Positions 54,253 to 64,000 of a stretch of 64,000 nt of DNA are shown here, in pieces. The translations under genes and the position numbers were made by a program. Numbering within the stretch: position 1 is the stretch's first letter; each line of letters opens with the position of its first letter. The stretch covers positions 868,001-932,000 of the forward strand of contig JBLDXI010000010.1 in the NCBI GenBank assembly GCA_047495785.1. The letters run 5' to 3'. The stretch is from Lepidodermella squamata. Taxonomy: Eukaryota; Gastrotricha. Below the pieces are notes generated by a model, which worked only from the letters and a program-made list of their open reading frames with translations, made no database searches and was not told the DNA's origin.

Positions 54253-56600
54253 TCACGATTTCGGCCATTTGTTAGTCCATACGGCAAAGTATGCGATCAT
54301 GAATGTTGACGTGGAGAGAAGGAGTTCACAGGCAGCCAACGCAATCAACTGATCAACCCATTTGCCTATCGAGCTAATGACGACCAATGACGCGCTGAGA
54401 ATAGTTGCCGAGTTAACAAGAGCGATTTTGATCGTAGCAATGTCTATTTCATAACCCTGTGGGCTCGAGTAGCCCCGTGTACCGTACAAAGTTACTCCAC
54501 CAAAACCGAGTAGAAGAAGATTTAAGCCGGCGAAACCAGCTGCCCAAGCGGGGAGGTAACTACTGTAACACCGCTCAGCGGTTGTTATCGTGTACATATC
54601 AAGCGAGATGTCGAATTTCACCGGGCTTTTTTCAACTATCCTGACCATCGGATCAACCACAACAAGCCATACTATGGAAATAATCCCGCAAATAGTTGAA
54701 AAGACAAGAGAAACCGTGATCGTGTGCCTAGCGTTTCGCCTTCCGGTGAACCGGGTTCTTAAATCATTCAGTTTGCTCATCTTACAGAAGTCTTTAGCCG
54801 ATAGCTGACGGTTCCTTCGTGCGTACTTCAAAATTTGATTCTGCGCAATCAAAAAAGCATTGTTTCCATTCTGAATCCCGACTGTCTTGTCGACTAATGT
54901 TATTGACCGGGCGCATAAGCTCCGGAAATGAAAGCGACACCTAACACTGGCAAGATTGCGATCACGGAACAAGTGTCATTCGTCACCATTTGCGAAATCG
55001 CTGCTGTATCGAGGAGCAAGGCCCCGGCTGCTACAACCCACGCGCTTGTAACATCGAAGTAAACACAAAGTTGTGCAGACCTATACTTCAACCAGCATGT
55101 CAGAGTAACGCAAACTAATCCAAACTTCATAGCAATGGAAATACCAGAAATCGCAACCAGCACATATGAAGTAGACGCAGATATTTTTAGCTGAACTATG
55201 AGAATATCCGATAAATCTTTTGGAGGGTTCCCTGAAGATGTCATCCATATCGGAAGCTTCGGAATTGGAAAGTAAGGTTCCATGCCAACATTTGAGAAAT
55301 TTTCTGCAGAGTTTAGTGGATTTTTTAAATAGACATTGTACAGATGTCTGACGTCCCCATTCAGTATTTGTGATATGGATATATTCTCCATGTCGACCTC
55401 TAATCTTGGCGAGAAAATGATTCGACTTACACGAACAGTAGTAACATCGAGCTCAATGGCCGAACGATTCAGAGCGGAGTAGACTAATGAAGGATTTGTC
55501 GAAAAGTCTGACAGTGTCATGTTGTAAAGGGTGTTCAAATAGTGCTCCGTTTTATTCAGAGTTGCTATTGCTGATGTTACAGCGTCCTGGCAGAAGAGGC
55601 GGGCCCCGTAGTCGGGAATTAAATATCCAGGTCTCCCAAGTTCCGTGTCCAAGCGGGTTTCAAATTCCGTAGCATTATAGCCAAGGCTACTTTTGCCGTT
55701 GAAAAGACCGCCTAGCAATTTAGTTAATCCAACCCAGAAAATGGTCGAAAGTTGCTGATACATTATTTCCGGCGGGTCACACTCTTTGGGGAACGGGACC
55801 ACCTTGTGATCCGGAAAGTAGCAATTGAAGGTTGCAATAAAGACGTAATGAGGCGCCTTAATGCCTGATTTGAAAGCCTGACACCAAAATCGCAAGCACA
55901 ATGAGTTTTGTGAAACAGCCATGGCCAAAAAGAAAATTCGAGCGTTACTAGCCTTCATTTCTGTTAAAAAGCCAGTCTTCGTGAAATCAACATCTGCGAT
56001 AACTGTAGCTACTTCGATGTCATTGTCTGCCGCAAGCTTGGTCAACATTTTTGCATAAATGTAGTCCTCTTGCCTAGCAGTGGTTATCAAGCCGATTTTT
56101 CGCCATTTCCCGACATCTTTCATGAATTTTATGACAGCCGTCGCCGTGTTTTCTATCGGCATTTGAGGTCGGAATGTTGCCATTGTTCCATGACGGGGCG
56201 TTAGAATGTTGACTGCACTACATCCGTGAGTAAATTGGAGCATGTTGTAGAATTTAGCGATGGGGGATGTCAGCTGGCAGTTAACTGTTCCACCTATAAA
56301 AAGAGGAGCGATTAGCGGGGTTCTGTCAGACCATTCCAATATCTTGACCAGATTGGCTGGAACACCCGTCCCCGCAAACCCTTTGTCTTCAACTTGCATG
56401 ACGAGTTTGTAGCGTGGCAATATTTCGGGGCGTTGGTTGGCTTCATCAGCGGCGACTTTGTATGATGCAAGGCAAGCAGTTCCATTCATGCCAGTTTGCT
56501 GGCTAGTTCTTGAGATGAAACTCACCAGTCTCAAAGGAACGTCCTTCAGGCCGTCCACTAGGATCACTGAAGCTAACAGAAAGCAAGTCAAGATATGCAT
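54253..56600 (-). CDS. Class C GPCR-like receptor E, frame change in the membrane domain
   Basis: Signal peptide (MHILTCFLLASVILVDG) and ANF-type binding domain (APLFIGGTVNCQL, VGKWRKIGLITTARQ) are in the frame 56600-54900; the last four helices are in another frame ending at 54253. The change lies near 54900-54950. Either a 1-nt frameshift exists, or a 47-bp GT-AG segment is spliced out, which would rejoin at LVDKTVGIQN but remove part of TM3. The stop codon (54253-54255) is only 9 bp from the mobile element, so the present 3' UTR and poly(A) site must come from the element. Confidence 0.68.
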
Positions 56601-57114
56601 TCAAAATGTTCGCGTTGTTTAAAAAGCCTAGATCAATCAGCTTTATATCCTCAAGAGAGAAATGAAATTCGAGAGCAAAACGTACAAACATATGATAACT
56701 GATAGCAATAACACTACCTCTTTAAGCATTTCTTCCGTCCTAAGTTTTCAGCATATATGTCTTCCGGCTCTTTTAGTCTGTGGCTCACGTTGCCTCCAAC
56801 CTGGACAAATTCTAAAAGGGTGAGTGCAAGGATTTGAACTAGGGGGAAAGGATGATTTCGGTTGTTGCCCGCTTCAACAGCTCTTACGTAAAATCTATAA
56901 GCCATCGTTTAGCAAGGATTGACCATCGCGGCGTAACGGCTGCTGAGGCCTATGATTTTTAAGATGGCTGGAATCCATCTGAACGCTTCATGGCGTTCTG
57001 TTGGCCCATAAGTAGCACTGATTATCTGATATCTGCACTATAGAAAAATGAAGGGAAGTGCGAAGATTATTTAGGTAATTAGATTTGTTCCCTAATTTAT
57101 TTTCGATCTTTAAA
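56601..57114. other. Intergenic, no gene seen
   Basis: A T-loop-like GTTCAAATCC on the minus strand near 56837 is not supported by a full cloverleaf. AATAAA on the minus strand, about 15 bp beyond the broken UGT stop, can serve that copy. Confidence 0.35.
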
Positions 57115-57898
57115 TTATCCGATTGCCAGTTCCATTTCCAAGATGTCGACAGCCGCTTCAATGGACTTAACGTTGTAGTACATTGAAGCGCCAAGTTTCA
57201 ACAGACTTTGCATCAGCTGCGGCTCCTTTTTCACGAATCTTTCGAGTAGCGATTGCGATTTAGTACAGGCTTCTATTTTAAGGTGTTCAGACTTTTTACC
57301 CTGAAACAGGCCAACTCCAAGCTCAGCGACATGTTCGCCAATCAATGGTTGATCAGCTGTGATTGGGTTCACAAGAATCGGTGTGTTGGCTAGAAAAGCT
57401 TCGAGCAGGCTTTCCATGCCACCGTGACTGACAAACAAATGAATCGCAGGGTGGTTGAGGACTTTGATTTGGGCGACTCGTTTCTCCATTCGAAAATGAG
57501 GATACTTCTCCGGGTTTTGTAGAAGTTCCTCTGAAACTATCGCGCTCAGATTTGCACCACCGTAAGACCACAAAACGTTAACTTGATGACCAAAGGATGA
57601 TTGGCATTGAAGCCCTTCGAGCAGAGCCTTCAATGAGGAGTCAGTTGGCAACATACTAGAACCAAATGCTACATATATCACTTTCTTGCCTAGATTGAGC
57701 ATTGCCAAGCCATTTCTGCAGACTAGGATTCATTTCGTAGCTATCAGGCTCAATTATAGGACCTATCATGTGAATAAAAGGCGAGAGAGCGCTGGAATAT
57801 TCCCATCCGAAGAAGTTGGTAACAAAGAAGCGCACCATTGTGGCACAATGACATTCCTCAGGTTGCAGCATATGGCTAACTTTATCTAGGCCAAGCTT
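57115..57898 (-). pseudogene. Truncated, frameshifted UDP-glycosyltransferase copy
   Basis: Clearly related to the intact UGT at 61848-63515, but it lacks the N-terminal half (acceptor domain) and the C-terminal membrane anchor. The donor-sugar part is present (FVSHGGMESLLEAF, NPITADQPLIGEHVAE). A 1-nt deletion near 57685 shifts the frame between the segment FFGWEYSSALSPFIHM...SRQES and VIYVAFGSS, and a short insertion sits after LQPEE. The frame stops right after MELAIG, where the intact copy continues to its transmembrane helix. Non-functional as a UGT unless unusual splicing rescues it. Confidence 0.8.
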
Positions 57899-58360
57899 TA
57901 ACCTGTGAGATTTAATCTGAGATGGAATTTTTCAAGACAGATGGCGATTTATCAACCCCATACAAATAAACACGCTTTTCATCACTGTGGAAGGCTTGAA
58001 TTCATTATTTAGCTTTGAAGGTCTATTTCCAAGCGACAAGCGTCTCCTGACCGCAGTCTTGCGCCGATAGAGAAGAGTTGCGCGAATAAAGCCACGAAAG
58101 CAAGGTCAAAACGCAAAATCCAACTAATTTCCACGGACTGCGTGTGAGGTGGGTGGCTCATAGGCTCATTAAATCGGCGCAGCTACTTGCGCTGTCTGTG
58201 CGCGAGGCATCGCGAATCGCTGAAAATTGCTAATAACCGAAACAAAGTTCGGCGATGAAATCCAACCTCTGTCTTAAAGGTCGAAAGTCTAAAACCATAA
58301 GCCATAAGCCCATAAAGCTCCGATAGAGCAGGCCGTACCTAACTGAAAAGGTATAACGAA
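57899..58360. other. Divergent intergenic region
   Basis: Upstream of receptor F. No UGT sequence remains here, so the missing half of the pseudogene has been lost. No other gene seen. Confidence 0.35.
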
Positions 58361-61309
58361 ATGATGAATAAACACTTGCTAGCTATGCTTCTCACCTGCA
58401 ATGCGATCGCCAGCTGTCAAAAACTCGTCTTGAGGAGCCTAATGCCTGAATTACTTCAGGTCAACAGCAGCACCGATGACGACAGCACTGCGCGAACACC
58501 CCTTACTCTTCTCGCTTCAATCAACTACGGCGGAGGTCCTACGCTGTCGCTAGGCCCGCTTTGCACGGAAGCGATGCGATTCGCTCTGGAAAACACCCGC
58601 AGGTCCAATCAAATGCTTCGTAACTATGATTTGCGAATTTCTTTGTATGATGATCAGGTGACATAATCACTAAGCTCAGAATGCATCACTTCAACATTCC
58701 ATTTTTTAGTTCTTTACCTCCAGCGGGGTATATTATATAACCAGCACGTTACGAGATATTACAGAAGGCCGGAATAAAGAGAGCATTCTGCCTCTGCATT
58801 TGGGAAATGTCGCAGCGATTTACGTTGGACAATTTCTGCAGCATTTCGACTTCTTCACAATCAACCACGTCCAGGCTGTCCACCTCTCGCGAGTCCTTTC
58901 TTATGATAGAGACTATCCACCTTCAGCCGTTAATATATTCATCCCGCATGAATACGTCAATCCTTCATTGGTCGAATTTTTAAATAGGATGAATTGGCGC
59001 AAACTGGCGCTTCTTTCAACATCGAATTTCTTGTGGACTCGGGTAAATTTAGAAATGTTCATCTAATGGAAATTTATTGCCCTCTTTTGCAGTGGGATCT
59101 TTCGCTAATAAATCAAATGTATCTCAGGAATATGACTCTGTTAGGCTACGTCAAAATTCCGGTACCTCTTGGCACTACAAGCCCAACAGCACTTGACATC
59201 GAAAAAACTGTTCAGGATTTAGCTCAATTTGAAGAGGCTAGAATATTTATTATTCACGCGACTGCCGCCGTAGAAACGAGTTGCTTCCTCTACAAGTATG
59301 GGATATACGGCCCCGGCTACGTCATTCTGATAAACGAGCTTGGATTTTATGGCACTGATGCTCCGATTCCCTACGCGTGGTGCACAAGGGAAATGTTAGT
59401 CGAGGTCCTCGGAAGCGCTCTATTTTTCGGTCAGATGCCTGCGAGTGAGATACAAGGCCCTGACAACATCAAATCTTCCGGCGGCATGACAGCTGATAAG
59501 CTTGATGATTATCTACGCAGTAAAATCGAAGCACCCGAAACCTTTCCGACCTGGTGGCTGCGAAGCTCGTGCTACGACATGGCCCTTTTCGCCATTCATG
59601 TTTTGAATGCCACCGAAACCAAACTCAATGCCAGAAATCAGACTCTGAATGATTGGTTGACAAACGGCGATTATTTCCAACAAAATGGCAGCTACATCTT
59701 CTCAATGATAAAGGACAGCATTTTCAGCGTGGATATGCAGGGTTTTGTGAGCAGACTTCAGTTCAACAAGTCGACAGGCTTCAACACGCCCGGAAACTAT
59801 CCTTTAGCCATAACTCAGCATCAAAAGGTGGGGGGAAAGATTATTCCGGTCGTTGGAGCTACTTTGAATGCGACAGATGTTTCTGTCAAATTCGGACCCG
59901 GTAAATTTGTTTGGCGCACTTGGAACAATGTGCCTCCTCGAGATGAAACATTAGTCATTGCGGTGAAAGAAGCAGATTCTGTTACAGCTTTTGCCACACT
60001 TGCAGGTAATTTTTGAAAATTCGTGAATCTCAAGCTACATTTCAAACAAACTTTCAGCTCTCGCAATACTGCTGTGCGTCCTATCTTCATTTTTATTAAT
60101 ATGGACTCTTAAAAAGAGGCTGAGGCTCTCTGACGGGGAAAGCAGCTGGACCTCTTGTCTTTTACTGCTCGGTGACGTCTTTCTATCATGCCAACCATTC
60201 ATAATGGGCTATAAATCCGAGGCAAATATTCATAACAATTGCATGGCATCCTATTTTATATTGCTCAGCGGATTCTCCATTGTCCTGTCAACGCATTTAG
60301 TTGAACTCTTGCATGTCTACGAAGCGTTCAAATCTGACTCAATGCGAGAATCGCGACCTTCAGGATCGCAACTAAAAAACAGAAGTCACCCGATCAGAAA
60401 GCGGGTACCTAAGGCCCTGCCAATCTCGAGCGAATTACCATCGAAAAAGGCTTCGATTATCATAATCGGCACATTTATTTACAACTGTGGGCTACTTGCT
60501 ATCTGGTTTGCCGTCGAGCCACTGATTACTGCTGTGAAGGAGCTGCGATTCGAAAAATCCCGGACCGACATTAGTTTGTCGTATAGCTATTACGATTTTC
60601 AATGCGACATGGGAACCTGGGTGCTTAGTGGTAACTTTCATTTTCACGATCTCATAATCATTTTGATTGCTCTGCCGAACACTATCGCTATGCTAACGGC
60701 GATTGCCCTTTCTCTAATGCTTCAAAATGTGAGTATGAACAGATAGTATGAACTGTTTTACTATCATTATTCCTGCTATATTAACAGGCAGCCGTTAATT
60801 CTCTACGACAGTCCACTTATAGAACGATAATTGCGACTGCGGCTGGTTGCGCTATAGCCATGATATTTGCTGATCAATGGAAAAATTTGCAGGTAGTTAT
60901 TTCTGCGACTTGCTTGGTTATCGCCGTTAGCAATTTGGCGACGCGGTTTCTCTTTGCTGGCAAACAAATTACCTGTTGCTACAGCAGCTTCTTCACATCG
61001 GAAGGACACAATTCATGCCCCGTAAACATTGAATTGTTGTATTCATGCAAGTATTGCTATCAGGTTATTAACTACTTCGTCACTGCGATCGCTAACAATT
61101 CATTAACATCATTAAGGATTTCGAATTTTCCGGCACCACATTCGGCACCTGTTCTGCACCGATTTTCGGCATACATTAGGCACTTTTGGCACCTGTTCTG
61201 CACCGATTCCCTAAAGATTACGCACGGCGTTCTGCAAACCTGTTACGCACTTTCCGCACGCACAATCATCAGGGCATTCGGCACCCTCATTCCGCACATT
61301 CGGCACTGA
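58361..61309 (+). CDS. Class C GPCR-like receptor F
   Basis: Five exons (58361-58657, 58710-59042, 59093-60005, 60058-60728, 60788-61309) join in frame to 911 aa. A signal peptide (MNKHLLAMLLTCNAIASC) precedes an ANF-type binding domain (ASINYGGGPTLSLGPLCTEA, LNRMNWRKLALLSTS), about residues 45-540. A seven-helix region follows (LAILLCVLSSFLLIW, ASYFILLSGFSIVL, IIIIGTFIYNCGLLAIWF, and more). Unlike receptors A-C it is split by introns. The last about 60 residues are encoded by a degenerate repeat (TTCGGCACCTGTTCTGCACC-like), so the natural C-terminus may be earlier and the tail recently gained. It is the most diverged member. Confidence 0.72.
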
Positions 61310-61320
61310 GTTCCGCCCGA
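61130..61320. repeat. Degenerate minisatellite
   Basis: Imperfect copies of a unit rich in TTCGGCACC and TTCTGCACCGA. It underlies the C-terminal tail of receptor F. Confidence 0.5.
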
Positions 61321-61404
61321 AAAGCTTTTATTTTGTACCTACTGAGAGTGATGAAAAACAATTTTATTTCGCAAAAATGTGTCAAAAACATGTATTTGGA
61401 ATGA

Positions 61405-61560
61405 GTGTTAGGCGTCGCGCAAATTAATTCGAATGCCGCGCAAATAAAATCAAAGGTCGCGCAAAACATTAGGGTGTGCGCAGATTAAACAAAGCGCTAC
61501 ACGTAATACGCAATTTTGCGACATTTCGAATTATTTTGCACGCCTTTTTGGGTTTCCCTC
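61405..61560. repeat. Short repeats with GCGCAAA/ACGCAA motifs
   Basis: Several copies of GCGCAAAT or GCGCAAA at about 20-30 bp spacing in AT-rich DNA. No coding content. Confidence 0.35.
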
Positions 61561-61847
61561 GATATTTCCAGCAAAAAACATTAATATCAGCATATTATTT
61601 TGTTGCGCATTAAACTCGCTCTTCGCTCTGCTTCACTTAACGAGGTTCAGGCGGTTCCAGCCGCACCAAGTGACAGTTCCCCGAGCCCCGAGCCGGAATA
61701 TGATTTCTTTCAACCTAAATCAATTGGAACCGATGGGTGCGATTTTTATTTTCTTTTCGACTTTAATTGCGATTTTTATCTTTAATTTTAGAGTTAAAAG
61801 GAGAGTAATAAAAATGTTTGCAGTTCATATTTTCGAATTCCTAATTA

Positions 61848-63515
61848 TCAATCTATTTTCGGTTTTAATTTGAACAGTTTCCGTACCAGCCAGACGATTG
61901 AAGCAGAAGTGAATATAACCGCGGCGTACAAGTCCAGATCATGAAGCCTGTAAAACGGAGCCGAATCTTCAAACAGTCGCAAATGCTCAGATCCGATTGC
62001 CAGTTCCATTTCCAAGATGTCGACAGCCGCTTCAATGGACTTAACGTTGTAGTACATTGAAGCGCCAAGTTTCAACAGACTTGGCATCAGCTGCGGCTCC
62101 TTTTTCACGAATCTTTCGAGTAACGATCGCGATTTACTGCAGGCTTCAATTTCAAAGTTTTCAGACTTTTTACCCAGAGACAGGCCAACTCCAAACTCAG
62201 CGACATGTTCGCCATTCAATGGTTGATCAGCTGTGATTGGGTTCACAAGAATCGGTTTGTTGGCTAGAAAAGCTTCGAGCAGGCTTTCCATGCCACCATG
62301 GCTGACAAACAAATGAATCGCAGGGTGATTGAGGACTTTGATTTGGGCGACACGTTTCTCCATCCGAAAATGAGGATACTTCTCCGGGTTTTGTAGAAGT
62401 TCCTCTGAAACTATCGCGCTCAGATTTGCACCACCGTAAGACCACAAAATGTTAACTTGGTGACCAAAGGTAGATTGGCACTGAAGACCTTCGAGAAGAG
62501 CTTTCATCCCTGAGTCTGGTGGTAACATGCTAGAACCAAATGCTACGTAGATAACGCTTTCTCGCCTTGAATGAGCATTATCGAGCCATTTTTGGAGACC
62601 GGGGTCCATTTCGTAAATATCAGGCTCGATTATAGGACCAATCATGTGGATGAATGGCGACAGAGGGCGGGAATATTCCCACCCAAAGAAGTTAGTAACA
62701 AAGAAATGCACATTCCTCTCAGGTCGCAACATATGGCTAGCTCGATCGAGACCAAGCTTATCCTGGAGTTGATTGATCTCACCGAAATAAGGGATGAAGG
62801 CATATATAACCTTCGGCCATTGAATGAATCTATCGTAAATTCTCTCCAATAGATTCAATCCATCTAGAGTAGAGGGTGTGAACGCTGATGGTAAGTAGCC
62901 TGGGGTGTCTGGGCATTTAGGAACTTGGGTGCTGGGTGAAATGACAACGTAAGGTACGCCCAGTTTGTTCGCCACATTTGGGCAGGAGAAGCTCATCCAG
63001 TCACAAATGAAGATATCAGGCCTATCTTCACCGGCAGCATCTTTCAAACTGAGAAACGCACCTTCGTGGATGGTCTTGGCGGTTTGAATTAAGTATCGGC
63101 TCAAGCCTTCGTGAGCTTCCATCCCAAAAGTTTCCCTTGCTATTTCGACAATGTACTTGCTGGATTTCGTCTGAGAAATCGTTCCATTTGATAGGTATTC
63201 GATAGTTCCGTTCAGTTGGTAATATTTACCGAATACGCCCGGTTTGAAGCATGTTTTCGACTCGTCGAAGACACTGGCAAGTGCAGTTCGGTGACCGCGC
63301 TTCATTAGGGCCTCCGAAAGCGCTATCATTGGCTTAATGTGTGATCTTGTACTCACGTCCATGACGAAAAGCGCGTACTTTGGCCGTGAAATTAGTTTTG
63401 CAAGGTCTGGGGAAATGTTACTCTTGATGTGATCCAGCTTTTCCGATTTGTAACCTGCGTTTGACTTGCCGGTGAGTTGAATGAAAGTCATTAGCAATAG
63501 AAAATGTAACCTCAT
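61848..63515 (-). CDS. UDP-glycosyltransferase (UGT)
   Basis: Single-exon 555-aa protein from the ATG at 63515, chosen over an upstream ATG at 63566 because it begins directly at the signal peptide (MRLHFLLLMTFIQLTG). The N-terminal half binds the acceptor; the C-terminal half binds the UDP-sugar with the family signature (FVSHGGMESLLEAF ... NPITADQPLNGEHVAE). A C-terminal transmembrane helix (YAAVIFTSASIVWLV) and a lysine-rich tail (KLFKLKPKID) are as expected for an ER-lumenal, type I enzyme of detoxification. A truncated copy lies at 57115-57898. Confidence 0.88.
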   Translation of the reverse strand: MRLHFLLLMTFIQLTGKSNAGYKSEKLDHIKSNISPDLAKLISRPKYALFVMDVSTRSHIKPMIALSEALMKRGHRTALASVFDESKTCFKPGVFGKYYQLNGTIEYLSNGTISQTKSSKYIVEIARETFGMEAHEGLSRYLIQTAKTIHEGAFLSLKDAAGEDRPDIFICDWMSFSCPNVANKLGVPYVVISPSTQVPKCPDTPGYLPSAFTPSTLDGLNLLERIYDRFIQWPKVIYAFIPYFGEINQLQDKLGLDRASHMLRPERNVHFFVTNFFGWEYSRPLSPFIHMIGPIIEPDIYEMDPGLQKWLDNAHSRRESVIYVAFGSSMLPPDSGMKALLEGLQCQSTFGHQVNILWSYGGANLSAIVSEELLQNPEKYPHFRMEKRVAQIKVLNHPAIHLFVSHGGMESLLEAFLANKPILVNPITADQPLNGEHVAEFGVGLSLGKKSENFEIEACSKSRSLLERFVKKEPQLMPSLLKLGASMYYNVKSIEAAVDILEMELAIGSEHLRLFEDSAPFYRLHDLDLYAAVIFTSASIVWLVRKLFKLKPKID

Positions 63516-64000
63516 TTTACTTCTCAGCAGTAATAAAGCGGAAATGTGTGGCGTACTACGGCACATAACTTGGGAACTGAAAAGAGGACATGTCAGCCTT
63601 ATCGGGAGATAGTAAAACGTACAAATGTTGGATGTGGGATATCGTTATAGGAAAGCTTTTACACTCCAAGGGCTTTCTTACTGCTTATCACAAACAATAA
63701 GCAAACAAAGCTTTTAAATTTGAGGTAGAAACTCAGTTTAATGGTTTTCTGTCTAGTTTCAAAACAGTATTTTAGTTTTCTTAGTTTTCTTAGTTTTTTT
63801 TCATGTGAAGGGAGTTCAGGAATATTGTTACCTAGCATTTCGTCATCTGGTTAAACCGCGAGAAGGCAATCAACGAGAACCGGCGACTCCTCTGTAAATG
63901 GCCCTCACGCGCCCGTATAATTCTATTTCTTGACATGAATTCTTGAAATCCGTTATAGACCGGAACACTTTACCTAACCGAGCTGAAGGGACAAACATGA
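63516..64000. other. Upstream region of UGT, no gene seen
   Basis: AT-rich; probably the UGT promoter. No coding exon recognised. Confidence 0.35.

Noticed and set aside
56780-56885. T-loop-like GTTCAAATCC on the minus strand, possible tRNA
   Set aside because: No matching acceptor stem or proper D and anticodon arms could be folded around it.
57656-57708. UGT copy joined by an intron rather than broken
   Set aside because: The two frames overlap directly at a 1-nt deletion relative to the intact copy, and no GT-AG pair fits without losing conserved residues.

Overview
This is nuclear DNA of a small, compact-genome metazoan. Genes have many short GT-AG introns, mostly 45-65 bp. They encode animal receptors, ion channels and secreted multidomain proteins, and AATAAA signals follow several genes. 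Ecdysozoan-type content (expanded class C GPCR-like and Cys-loop receptor families, secreted lectin/CUB/sushi proteins) makes a tardigrade my best guess. A nematode or another micro-invertebrate is possible, because no species-diagnostic gene is present.

Layout. 0.5-4.1 kb: secreted sushi-ankyrin-sushi-CUB gene. 4.2-6.6 kb: class C GPCR-like receptor A (-). 6.7-9.6 kb: Shaker-type Kv channel (-) whose S4 lacks one charge triplet. 11.3-14.8 kb: second sushi-ankyrin-CUB paralogue. 14.9 kb: small mitochondrial-type protein. 16.2-25.9 kb: three tandem nicotinic-like Cys-loop subunits (-); the last has a large intron carrying a 1.6 kb inverted-repeat transposon. 27.0-28.9 kb: ENPP-type phosphodiesterase. 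29.3-37.7 kb: two near-identical receptor genes (B, C) flanking a C2H2 zinc-finger gene. 38.0-40.9 kb: PAN/C-type lectin/WSC-like/kringle protein with a 1.0 kb transposon at its start. 42-44.7 kb: repeat-rich intergenic DNA. 44.8-45.5 kb: small three-exon gene of unknown function. 45.8-48.1 kb: receptor D. 54.3-56.6 kb: receptor E. 57.1 kb: broken UDP-glycosyltransferase (UGT) copy. 58.4-61.3 kb: receptor F. 61.8-63.5 kb: intact UGT.

The standout is a 5,750-bp element at 48494-54243, between receptors D and E. It has inverted terminal repeats that start 5'-AGT, are identical for the outer 112 bp and extend about 210 bp. A 6-bp target duplication (GAACTT) flanks it. Each TIR contains three 63-bp units, and each unit carries a TATAAATA-type box. 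Inside are a complete five-motif dUTPase, a deoxynucleoside kinase, a RING/TRAF-type zinc-finger protein, a TATA-binding-protein (TBP) homologue, and two unrecognised proteins. At least three genes hold 51-60 bp introns. No polymerase, integrase or capsid is recognisable. The ends fit the Maverick/Polinton pattern (AG-starting TIRs, 6-bp duplication), but the cargo is nucleotide metabolism plus transcription, as in large DNA viruses. I read it as a small, probably non-autonomous, virus-derived mobile element that may supply its own TBP to iterated TATA boxes; that functional link is inference.

Elsewhere the window shows active local duplication: paired ankyrin genes, a Cys-loop trio, six receptor genes with a 257-bp gene-conversion tract, and a UGT pair. 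Most exon joins below were checked by frame and splice dinucleotides; no transcript data were available.
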